Of a stretch of DNA of 32,375 nt, positions 17,301-23,465 are shown piece by piece. Made by a program: the position numbers and the translations under genes. Numbering within the stretch: the stretch's first letter is position 1; the number at the start of each line of letters is the position of its first letter. The stretch is from Planctomycetota bacterium (GTDB lineage Bacteria > Planctomycetota > Planctomycetia > Gemmatales > Gemmataceae), in assembly GCA_016195405.1 (NCBI GenBank), contig JACPZP010000027.1, forward strand, positions 1 to 32,375. Direction: 5' to 3'. The notes under the pieces are model-generated. The model was not told the origin of the DNA. It worked only from the letters and a program-made list of their open reading frames with translations, and did not search any database.

Positions 17301-17935
17301 TGTTTGTCTAGAAGCGCTTTGCCCGCGGTTTCGTCGTCACGATTGAGGATTTGCGCCAAGCCGTAAATGGCGCCGCTGAGATATGGTTCCAACTCAAGAG
17401 CTTTCTCCAAGCACTTCTTGGCTTCCGGGTCCACGGGATCGAGCGTGCTGCCAAGCTCGTACCAAGCGTCGGGATCGAGGGGATCGATCCGCGTCACTTC
17501 TTGAAAATGCCCGCGGGCCAGGTCGATGTCCTTCGTCCACTTGAGGACGACTCCCTGGCCATGGTGCGCGTAGGGGTTGTTCGGCTCCTCCTTCAAAACC
17601 TCTCGATAGAGGGAAGTGGCCCTGGCGGCGCTTTCGGGCGTGGCGATGTTCAAGAGCGCGATGGCCAAATTGATGCGGCCCGGAATCCACTTTGGGGCCA
17701 GGGCGACGACCTTCTCGAATTGCACCACGGCTTCCTGGTACTCGAACTTGTCCATGAAGCCGATGCCGCGCACATTCGCTTGGATCACCGCGGTCATGTC
17801 GGGTTCATGGTTCATGTCAGGTTCATGCTTGTGCTGCCACCAGCGATAACCGCCGGCCGCGGCCAGCCCAAGCGCTGCCAATAGGAGCAAAAGCTTCCAC
17901 CATCGCCCCGGCTTCGATTTTGTGTTTGACGCCAT
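14306..17935 (-). CDS. Membrane-anchored TPR / FG-GAP / ASPIC-UnbV giant protein
   Basis: This is a 1209-residue protein. A basic N-terminus and one helix (about 12-29) anchor it or act as an uncleaved signal. Residues about 50-215 are TPR repeats. Residues about 295-660 hold FG-GAP/VCBS-type repeats with calcium-binding loops DYDRDGKLD (303), DYDNDDYAD (358), DLDQDADLD (411), DIDADRDVD (494), DFDLDGNTD (596) and DLDGDDFAD (647), which fold as a beta-propeller in this family. An ASPIC/UnbV-type domain follows at about 695-772 (NNDGIGVKVRVYAGG, VRLRWPDG). The last 430 residues are not recognised. They include SCPLLFTWDGEKYAFICDFLGGG, which often follows UnbV domains in large exported proteins. 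GAGG lies eight bases before the ATG. Near residue 38 the motif HEPDM is duplicated. It most likely acts in the periplasm or on the cell surface, with unknown partner. Confidence 0.9.
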   Translation of the reverse strand: MASNTKSKPGRWWKLLLLLAALGLAAAGGYRWWQHKHEPDMNHEPDMTAVIQANVRGIGFMDKFEYQEAVVQFEKVVALAPKWIPGRINLAIALLNIATPESAARATSLYREVLKEEPNNPYAHHGQGVVLKWTKDIDLARGHFQEVTRIDPLDPDAWYELGSTLDPVDPEAKKCLEKALELEPYLSGAIYGLAQILNRDDETAGKALLDKHKRLVDQANWGRITETVYAGLGKYTICIGTPERNRLPRAFGPLPLFEKTKDWKIELPAGVRWAKGEDFGPGTVGDLYRAIRKRFGLTMIVLDYDRDGKLDIFLAGAVVDNGKVRDLLLHNEGGKFCDVTRELGLADQPPSLGVFAADYDNDDYADLLLTGVQGVRLFRNAVKEGKGFIDVTKQAKLDSLTGVCLGAGWLDLDQDADLDLIVCQFAENPEGALAALSGKEAKDRSGVAVFLNIGEAKPDIKGEALGLTTAFKRWDDPQPWSNLRHRPVNVTVADIDADRDVDFVVITDGSGPLPMLNDRLLKFHLEHCRDECLPGGNGMLILDSRQRDVADFLLISPREAPQLWLNSTDPTKRPFRMRLERGLVKSPNLIQAKAVDFDLDGNTDIIGLSEKREPVLLHNDGEKLLLAPNALGVDWPADIQAVTAADLDGDDFADLLVWSESQGLQFHRNLGNGNKGLKLEIKGRRFQMGKGKRQLRCNNDGIGVKVRVYAGGFETGIELGTLAAGLGQSHENVILGLGKNAMADVVRLRWPDGTWQGELSLTAGQLHKIAQINRMPDSCPLLFTWDGEKYAFICDFLGGGALGEPNPDGTCRQPRPEESVWIRGDKLKPKDGKLRLKIGEPMDEATYLDRLQLITVDHPKNITVYPEERFASAFPSQDVHALGDKIFPDKATDHRGRDVLETSKEWDRKMIDGFATRSWLGFAEEHWVELDFGDRLAKFGRTDRLFLCLAGWTDYPYPEAIIAAGQAGVPLIDPVLERKKDDGKWETIVPEVGFPAGRPRMMLVDVTGKLTGPTSVIRLRTNMQVYWDQIFVAPALESLPGKTVAETGSIRGKHIRTTTLPVESADLRAGNHMQEYSPDGKAPTLYDFHKHEAAPISRLKGMMTRFGEVTELLSEHDDRFVVFAAGDELTVSFDAAGLSTLPDGWTRSYILRSWGYCKSISVHTATGETIEPLPFRAMSQFPYGASERYPQTPRHQEYLRKYQTRKVGN

Positions 17936-18025
17936 GATTCAGGCCTCATGATACAGACCTATGATAAATATGATGAGTTGCGTTCTGCTTATGCTACGCA
18001 GCTAGACCGCGGTAGGTTGAACCAA

Positions 18026-18056
18026 TTGCGATCACTTCACAGGGGTTGCTTATAAT
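18026..18056 (+). promoter_or_regulatory. Promoter close to the PfpI start (leaderless candidate)
   Basis: TTGCGA at 18026-18031 and a perfect TATAAT at 18051-18056 are 19 bases apart. The ATG at 18064 is seven bases after the -10 element, about where transcription should begin, and no ribosome site lies between. The mRNA may therefore be leaderless. Confidence 0.5.
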
Positions 18057-18063
18057 AGTGCCC

Positions 18064-18624
18064 ATGCACAAAGTCCTTCTCGTCATCGGCGACGCCGCCG
18101 AGGTCTTCGACACGATGTACCCGCTCCACCGCATCCGCGAGGACGGCTACCAGGTCGTCGTCGCCGGCCCAGAAAAGCGCGTCTATCATCTCGTGCAGCA
18201 CGATACCCATCCAGACTGGGACATCACCGTCGAAGCGCCCGGATACAAGCTGGCGGCCGACATCGCCTTCCGCGACATCCGTCCTGAGGACTACACCGGC
18301 TTGGTCCTTTCCGGCGGCCGCGCGCCCGAGTACCTCCGTTATGATGCCGATTTGATGCGCGTCACGCGAGCGATGGTGAACGACGGCAAGCCGGTGGCAG
18401 CGGTGTGTCATGGCATCGAGATCCTGGCGACAGCCGGCGTGATTCGCGGCAAGACCGTGACCACAGTCAAGAAGTGCCGTTTCGATGCTGAAGTCTGCGG
18501 GGCCAAGTACGTGGATCAAGAAGTCGTGGTCGACGGCAACCTCGTGACTGCACGCACTTGGCACGACAATCATGCGTGGATGCGCGAGTTCATGAAGCTC
18601 TTAAACAAAGCTGTCCACCTTTAG
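18064..18624 (+). CDS. DJ-1/PfpI family protein
   Basis: This 186-residue protein has the family's class I glutamine-amidotransferase-like fold. The nucleophile elbow is AAVCHGIEIL with Cys115 and His116, and Glu13 near the N-terminus is in the position of the conserved DJ-1 glutamate. VLSGGRAPEYLR carries the family's GGR-type loop. Members include proteases, deglycases and stress chaperones, and the specific activity is not shown by sequence. An in-frame TTG at 18046 would add six residues, but the ATG at 18064 gives the usual MxKVLLVIGD-like opening. A TATAAT box lies just before it, so it appears to be leaderless. The next gene starts 13 bases downstream and is probably in the same operon. 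Confidence 0.9.
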   Translation: MHKVLLVIGDAAEVFDTMYPLHRIREDGYQVVVAGPEKRVYHLVQHDTHPDWDITVEAPGYKLAADIAFRDIRPEDYTGLVLSGGRAPEYLRYDADLMRVTRAMVNDGKPVAAVCHGIEILATAGVIRGKTVTTVKKCRFDAEVCGAKYVDQEVVVDGNLVTARTWHDNHAWMREFMKLLNKAVHL

Positions 18625-18637
18625 AAGAGGGGATGCT

Positions 18638-19135
18638 ATGGCGTTCTCCTTCACCTGCCCGTCGTGTCAGGGGACAATCCGTTGGTATCATCTTTTCGCC
18701 CAACCACTTGCGGTCACTAATTTCTGTTGCCGGGAGTGCAAGGTACGGCTTCGCCTTGACAGTCCGTCTTCGGCCGTTGCCGTTGTGGCGATTGGGATAT
18801 TTGAAATCCTGGGGTCGTGGGCGGCTGTCATGCTGCTCGGCATTATTTACGTTCCGAATTCGCACCCTTTCGCTCGAATGGCGTTGGGGCTTTTTTTGGG
18901 CGCTTTGCTCGGGTTCCCGATGATGGTTTATTACGCCTTCCGGCACGTCGTGCTTGCGGATGAGGATCGCTCCGACGCCCGCGCGTATGTCTTGGCGTGT
19001 TGGGGGTCGCTGCTGTTTGCGGCAGTCCTCGCGGCTGCATTTAGTGTCGGTATCGCCAAGATTAGCTCGGACATGGAACGCGGCGCCAAGGTGGAGCGCG
19101 CCCAGTCCGGTCTGAAGGTTCTAAAGCCGCCTTAG
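18638..19135 (+). CDS. Small Zn-ribbon membrane protein, unknown function
   Basis: This is a 165-residue protein. A zinc ribbon (Cys7, Cys10, Cys31, Cys34) is followed by three predicted membrane helices at about 46-68, 80-105 and 119-143, and then a short charged tail. This is the layout of a small membrane protein with a cytoplasmic metal-binding head, but I do not recognise the family. GAGGGG lies a few bases before the ATG. It sits 13 bases after the PfpI gene, so it is probably translated from the same mRNA. Confidence 0.75.
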   Translation: MAFSFTCPSCQGTIRWYHLFAQPLAVTNFCCRECKVRLRLDSPSSAVAVVAIGIFEILGSWAAVMLLGIIYVPNSHPFARMALGLFLGALLGFPMMVYYAFRHVVLADEDRSDARAYVLACWGSLLFAAVLAAAFSVGIAKISSDMERGAKVERAQSGLKVLKPP

Positions 19136-19138
19136 CGC

Positions 19139-19166
19139 TTGCTATCCATTTCGTTCCGTGTATAGT
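19139..19166 (+). promoter_or_regulatory. Candidate promoter for the TIM-barrel gene
   Basis: TTGCTA (19139-19144) and TATAGT (19161-19166) have 16 bases between them, matching 4 of 6 and 5 of 6 consensus bases. They lie about 45 bases before the ATG at 19213, which has GGAGAGA at 19201-19207 as ribosome site. Confidence 0.4.
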
Positions 19167-19212
19167 CAATCCTCGACTCGCCTTGTCTCACATCTTCTTG
19201 GGAGAGAGCCTC

Positions 19213-20382
19213 ATGGGCTTCAAGCAAACGAGCGCACATCGCTTCGGTAAGGGGTCGTACCATCAAATCGGCCTGGTGCGCGGGCAGTTCGGCAACGTGC
19301 CGATGGATAAATGGGTCAGGTTCATTTCCGACACCGGCTTCGACGGCTGGGAGGAGGCGAGTTGGGAACTCGATCTCGATAAGTGCGCCACCGACCAGGG
19401 CGCCGAGGCCTACGCCAAGGAACGCGTCGACTTGGCCAAGAAGCACGGGCTGGAAATCTTCACGGTGGCCGTTCATCTTCAAGGCCAGGCCCTGGGTGAC
19501 GAGCCGACCGCCAAGACATTGCAGTTCGTCGGCGGCGAGGCGGTGCAGGCATACAAAGCATGGCGCGACAAGGGCAATAAGCCGCCGCGGACCGATCCGT
19601 ATTTCGTTCCCGACGAAGTGGGCAAGATGGTCCATGCCCAGTCGACCAAAGCGCTGCTTGCGTCGGTCCGCCTGGCTCATTACTTGGGCAAGCTGCAAAA
19701 CCGCAAGGTTTGCTTGCCTGGCTTCGTCGGCTCACCGGCACACTGCTGGAGCCATTTCTTCTTGTTCCCACCTCTGCCCGCAAGCATCGCCGGCCATGCG
19801 ATTCCCGACGTTCGCCAGGTCAGCTTGGAGCTGCTCGTCGAGCGCTTTAGGCCGGTGTGGGACGCCTGCAAGAAATACGGCGTCACCTTCGACTTGGAGT
19901 GCCATCCGAGCGAGCGGGCCATGGGCGATATCGAGTCGGCCAGCGATTACATCAATCACTTGAACAAGGCCGGTTACGAAGGCGTGGTCGGCTTCAACCT
20001 CGACGGCTCGCACTTGGAATGGCAGGGCGTGTCTGTGGTGCAGTTCATCCGCGAGTTCGGCAATTATGTCCATTGCGCTCACATCAAGGGTGTGCAGGTG
20101 AGCCGCGAGCATAGCCGCGCCGGCCTCTTGGGCGGACATCGGCCCATGGGCCATCCGCTCAACGGCTGGAACTTCGTGACGGCCGGCAGCGCCCGCGACG
20201 CCAACAGCGTCGAGGAGATCATGATCGAATTGAACCGCGTCGGCTTCGACGGCGCCGTCAGCATCGAATGGGAAGACAACGACGCCGAGCAACACGCCGG
20301 CGCGAAGGCGGCCCTGGCGTACGTCCACCGCGCCGATTTGCCTCCAAGCGGCATGCGCCACGACGAAATGCTGAAGGCATGA
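19213..20382 (+). CDS. Sugar-phosphate isomerase/epimerase-like TIM barrel
   Basis: This 389-residue protein belongs to the xylose-isomerase-like TIM-barrel family (AP-endonuclease 2 clan). Probable metal and base residues appear in order: Glu229 in FDLECHPSE, Asp264 and His267 in FNLDGSHLEW, His290 in HCAHIKG and Glu352 in SIEWEDND. These fit a divalent-metal isomerase or epimerase acting on a keto sugar or polyol. The substrate is not determined. The stretch before 19213 stays open from a TTG, but GGAGAGA is placed correctly for the ATG at 19213. It has no signal peptide. It is followed at 120 bases by a secreted ceramidase-like protein, so joint use in breaking down an external substrate is possible. 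Confidence 0.88.
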   Translation: MGFKQTSAHRFGKGSYHQIGLVRGQFGNVPMDKWVRFISDTGFDGWEEASWELDLDKCATDQGAEAYAKERVDLAKKHGLEIFTVAVHLQGQALGDEPTAKTLQFVGGEAVQAYKAWRDKGNKPPRTDPYFVPDEVGKMVHAQSTKALLASVRLAHYLGKLQNRKVCLPGFVGSPAHCWSHFFLFPPLPASIAGHAIPDVRQVSLELLVERFRPVWDACKKYGVTFDLECHPSERAMGDIESASDYINHLNKAGYEGVVGFNLDGSHLEWQGVSVVQFIREFGNYVHCAHIKGVQVSREHSRAGLLGGHRPMGHPLNGWNFVTAGSARDANSVEEIMIELNRVGFDGAVSIEWEDNDAEQHAGAKAALAYVHRADLPPSGMRHDEMLKA

Positions 20383-20436
20383 TCGGAGACTCCGCACTAC
20401 GACTCTTCAATTTTCTTTCAGTAGAGACACACACCC

Positions 20437-20470
20437 AGGTGGTGAAATGAATGTTTCGTTCATGAAATGA
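20437..20470 (+). promoter_or_regulatory. Ribosome site with mini-ORF before the ceramidase-like gene
   Basis: The site AGGTGGTGA (20437-20445) stands right before two tiny frames. One runs 20447-20470 (MNVSFMK, then stop) and overlaps an ATG at 20467 by four bases (ATGA). The other starts at 20451 and stops at 20465. Either could load ribosomes for the downstream gene, but chance is not excluded. Confidence 0.3.
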
Positions 20471-20502
20471 GATTCGAAGAGCCCCATTGGGCGCAGAACA
20501 AA

Positions 20503-21870
20503 ATGGGCACGAGATGCGTTGTTTCGTGTTTGCTCAGCCTGTGTGCCGGCTTGGTCTTCGCGCGGAACCAGGATCCAACCTTTTCCGTCTCAACTTTTTC
20601 CATCGAGGTCACGCCGCCTATCGGCCATCCATGCATGGGCGGCGGCATCGCGCCGGTCAAGAAGATCGACGATCCGCTCTTCGTCCATGGCTTCGTTCTA
20701 ACGGGCGCCGGCAAACCGATCGTGCTGGCCGCCGTCGATTGGTGCGAAATCCGCAACGACGCCTACGAGCGCTGGCGAACGGTGCTGGCCGAAGCGGCAC
20801 GCACGGATATCGAGCGCGTGTTGGTCACCTGCCTGCATCAGCACGACGCCCCCATCGCCGATCTGGAAGCTCAACGTCTGCTCGACAACGCGAAAGCCAA
20901 AGGAAAGATCTGCGATCTCGACTTTCATGAGAAGACCGTTCAGCGCGTGGCCGCCGCCGTGCGCGAGAGCCTGCCGAAGGGCCGGAAGATCACGCACTTC
21001 GGTACAGGTCAAGCGCGCGTGGATAAGGTGGCGTCAAATCGTCGTTACCTTGGTGCTGACGGCAAGCCGAGCTTTGGCCGCACCAGCGCCACGCGCGATG
21101 CCAAAGCCCAAGCCGCGCCCGAAGGCACGATCGATCCGTGGCTGAAAACGTTGAGCGTCTGGGACGGCGATGAGCCGGTGCTGACTCTCTCGTGTTACGC
21201 CACGCATCCGATGAGCTACTACGGCCAGGGCGGCGTGTCGGCTGATTTCGTCGGCCTGGCCCGTAAGCGCCGGCAGGCGGACGATCCGAAACAGTTCCAG
21301 ATTTACGTCTCGGGGTGCAGCGGCAACGTCACTGCGGGCAAGTACAACGACGGTTCGCCGCAGAATCGAGCCGTTCTTGCGGACCGGATCTATCAAGCGA
21401 TGGTCTCCGCTTGGAAGGGAACACGAAAGCAGGCCCTCGAGGGCATCGACTTGCGTGTGACGAAGCTTCGCCTGGAGCCGCGCGATGGGCCGGGATTTAC
21501 GGTGAAGGATCTCGAACGACGGCTTACCGAAGACAGCAAGCCGTTCGGCCATTGCTTAGCGGCGCTGGGATTGAGCTGGCGCAAACGCGCCGACGCCGGC
21601 GCAACCATTGACGTCCCATGCGTGGATTTCGGCTCTGCCAAGTTGCTGTTATTGCCCGCCGAAAGCTACGTTGAGTTTCAACTCCTGGCCCAAAAGATTC
21701 GGCCGAATGAGTTTGTCATCGTGATGGGCTACGGCGAATGCGCGCCGGGCTACATCCCCACGGAGCAGGCGGTGCAGGAGAGCGACGCGAACTTGAGCGA
21801 CTGGAATTGGGTAGCTCCCGGCGCAGAAGAGCGCGTACGCCAAGCGTTGGAAAAGGTGCTGGAGAAGTGA
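20503..21870 (+). CDS. Secreted neutral/alkaline ceramidase-like protein
   Basis: This is a 455-residue protein with a signal peptide (MGTR, then CVVSCLLSLCAGLVFA). It has the N-terminal pattern of neutral/alkaline non-lysosomal ceramidase-like proteins: SIEVTPPIGHP near the start, the calcium/zinc-type region VTCLHQHDAP, SCYATHPMSYYG, SADFVG and YVSGCSGNVTAGKYN. Canonical neutral ceramidases are much longer (about 650 residues or more), so this is the short planctomycete-type form and the natural substrate may not be ceramide. An earlier ATG at 20467 is in frame and would add MRFEEPHWAQNK, giving a less typical signal peptide. I prefer 20503 but cannot exclude 20467. It lies downstream of the isomerase-like gene on the same strand. 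Confidence 0.8.
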   Translation: MGTRCVVSCLLSLCAGLVFARNQDPTFSVSTFSIEVTPPIGHPCMGGGIAPVKKIDDPLFVHGFVLTGAGKPIVLAAVDWCEIRNDAYERWRTVLAEAARTDIERVLVTCLHQHDAPIADLEAQRLLDNAKAKGKICDLDFHEKTVQRVAAAVRESLPKGRKITHFGTGQARVDKVASNRRYLGADGKPSFGRTSATRDAKAQAAPEGTIDPWLKTLSVWDGDEPVLTLSCYATHPMSYYGQGGVSADFVGLARKRRQADDPKQFQIYVSGCSGNVTAGKYNDGSPQNRAVLADRIYQAMVSAWKGTRKQALEGIDLRVTKLRLEPRDGPGFTVKDLERRLTEDSKPFGHCLAALGLSWRKRADAGATIDVPCVDFGSAKLLLLPAESYVEFQLLAQKIRPNEFVIVMGYGECAPGYIPTEQAVQESDANLSDWNWVAPGAEERVRQALEKVLEK

Positions 21871-21880
21871 CCATTCTCAA

Positions 21881-21952
21881 TCTCTTGAATCTCATCAATC
21901 TCTTGGATCTCATCATTCTCTTGAATCTCATCAATTCCTTGAATTTCATATA
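21881..21952. repeat. 18-bp tandem repeat between convergent genes
   Basis: Four units of 18 bp follow the ceramidase-like stop codon. They are copies of TCTCTTGAATCTCATCAA with a few changes, and the last is the most diverged. Each unit splits into two similar nonamers (TCTCTTGAA, TCTCATCAA), so the basic period is about 9. The tract is far richer in A and T than its surroundings. It is a simple microsatellite-like array and is not a CRISPR. Confidence 0.85.
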
Positions 21953-22062
21953 GCGGGCATCTAGTCAGAATTAAGCGTGTGGTGTGACGTGAGATGATGA
22001 TGAATCGCTTGACCGTAACTGCCGCAGAGACATAGGCCCTGAGCGTTGGCATGAGGTGATAG

Positions 22063-23037
22063 CTACTCTTTGCGAATGCTTACCGGAATGAGAACCATTT
22101 CGCCCGGCGGCTCGCTCAGGTCCACGCGAACGTGCGACTGCGACACTCCGTCTGGAGCCTTGGCCGCTTCAACGCGAATCTTGAGGGTGGCGCTCTGGTC
22201 CGGCCCTTTAGCCCAATCACAGCGGGTGATCTCGTCTCCCCATGTCACCTTGTTGATCGAGATGGACTCCTCGCCGCGAGGACGCAGCCGCACCAGCGTG
22301 GATGCGGACTTTTGTCCCTTGTCGATCTGAACCTCAACCTTTTCGGGACTCACGAGCACGGCCGAGCGTGGGATGCGCGTCATGGTGACGGGCACTTCGA
22401 GTTGGGCATAAACCGGATCGTCGGTGTAAATATTGAGGATTTCGTGCGCCGAGCCGGGCGCCAGGTCGGCGGCGCGCACTTCGATGATGATCTGGTGCTT
22501 GCCGGCTTCCAGCTTTTTCAGCGTTAGCTTCGCCGGTCCGCTGCAATGGATCTGCTTGATCGCGAATGGGTTGACGCCGGTGTCGGCGACAATCACTTCT
22601 TGACGCAAGGTGTTTTCGACGAAAAAGGCAAGTGCCGGAGGCTGGACGGTGATTTCGTTCTTAACGACGGCCTTGATCGCAATAGGCGTTTCCTGAATCT
22701 TGCCGTCTTCTCGATAGCGGACTTGCGCGGTCCACGCGTGCGGCCCGTTCGGTTGGCCGAGGGTGCGAATGTCCATGCGCAAGTTGCCTTTTTCGCCGGG
22801 GGACAATCGCCTTTTATCGAGCCGCGGCGCTAGGCAGCCGCAACTGCGGTCCACCTCGATGATTTCGATGGGCAACGAACCCGAGTTCGTGAAGGCGAAC
22901 GAATGCTGCAAGGTCGGTCCGCCGCGGATTTCACCAAGGTTCGCCACCGGTTCGGCGAAGCGCAGTTGAGCCCGCGCTTCGGCCATACCCAGAAACAGCC
23001 ATCCGAGCGCAAAGAACAGGGCACCATATCGCCGCAT
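22063..23037 (-). CDS. Secreted DUF1573 protein
   Basis: This 324-residue protein has a signal peptide (hydrophobic RYGALFFALGWLFLGM, cut near ARAQ). A DUF1573 domain follows at about residues 25-115: FAEPVANLGEIRGGPTLQHSFAFTNSG, then VDRSCGCLAP with the typical CxC (Cys66, Cys68). The rest, about 120-324, looks like further Ig-like beta-sandwich modules (LAFFVENTLRQEVIV, EILNIYTDDP). The family is very common in Bacteroidetes and Planctomycetes and resembles ASPM/HYDIN-type beta domains, but its function is unknown. The frame is open up to 23094, yet GGAGGAAGG right before the ATG at 23037 fixes the start. It is convergent with the ceramidase-like gene. Confidence 0.85.
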   Translation of the reverse strand: MRRYGALFFALGWLFLGMAEARAQLRFAEPVANLGEIRGGPTLQHSFAFTNSGSLPIEIIEVDRSCGCLAPRLDKRRLSPGEKGNLRMDIRTLGQPNGPHAWTAQVRYREDGKIQETPIAIKAVVKNEITVQPPALAFFVENTLRQEVIVADTGVNPFAIKQIHCSGPAKLTLKKLEAGKHQIIIEVRAADLAPGSAHEILNIYTDDPVYAQLEVPVTMTRIPRSAVLVSPEKVEVQIDKGQKSASTLVRLRPRGEESISINKVTWGDEITRCDWAKGPDQSATLKIRVEAAKAPDGVSQSHVRVDLSEPPGEMVLIPVSIRKE

Positions 23038-23465
23038 GACCTTCCTCCTCCAAATCGTGCGGCGAAGAGTATCCCCGAAATCTTCGAAGTTCAAGAGCTA
23101 CCATACCATCCGGCCGCACGAATCGGCGCATGTGCCGCCATTGCCGCCGTAAGCGCTTGCAATGATAGTAGTTGTGCGCATTTGTCCCGTTTCGTGCGTT
23201 CGGCTTGTCCGCTTGGGGGTATGTGAGTGTGGTACTGTGAGTCCCTGGCAAAATCGTGTCCACAAGTGCAAATCACATATTAGGTTAGAGCGAGAGGCTC
23301 AGGTCCAAACTCGTTGAGGCTGTAGCTCCCGACTTGGCGCTGACACTATCGCAAACCCGGCTCTCGAAAAGCCACAGAATCCGGAACCAGTGAACGAAAT
23401 CGCGAGGCTAGCCCCACTAATATGGATGTCACCCTGGACTTTCTCTCGTTCGTGGAGAACATCCC
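23038..23465. other. 428-bp divergent gap without a supported gene
   Basis: This is the space between the DUF1573 gene (minus) and the next gene (plus). TTGAAC and TACTCT on the minus strand (near 23065-23093, 17 bases apart) are a weak promoter match for the DUF1573 gene. On the plus strand I see only a TATTAG near 23278 without a -35. Open frames here lack ribosome sites. A 17-codon frame at 23423-23476 overlaps the GTG start of the next gene and has none. Confidence 0.4.

Noticed and set aside
21881..21952. Possible CRISPR array
   Set aside because: Units are only 18 bp, adjacent without spacers, and no cas genes are present.
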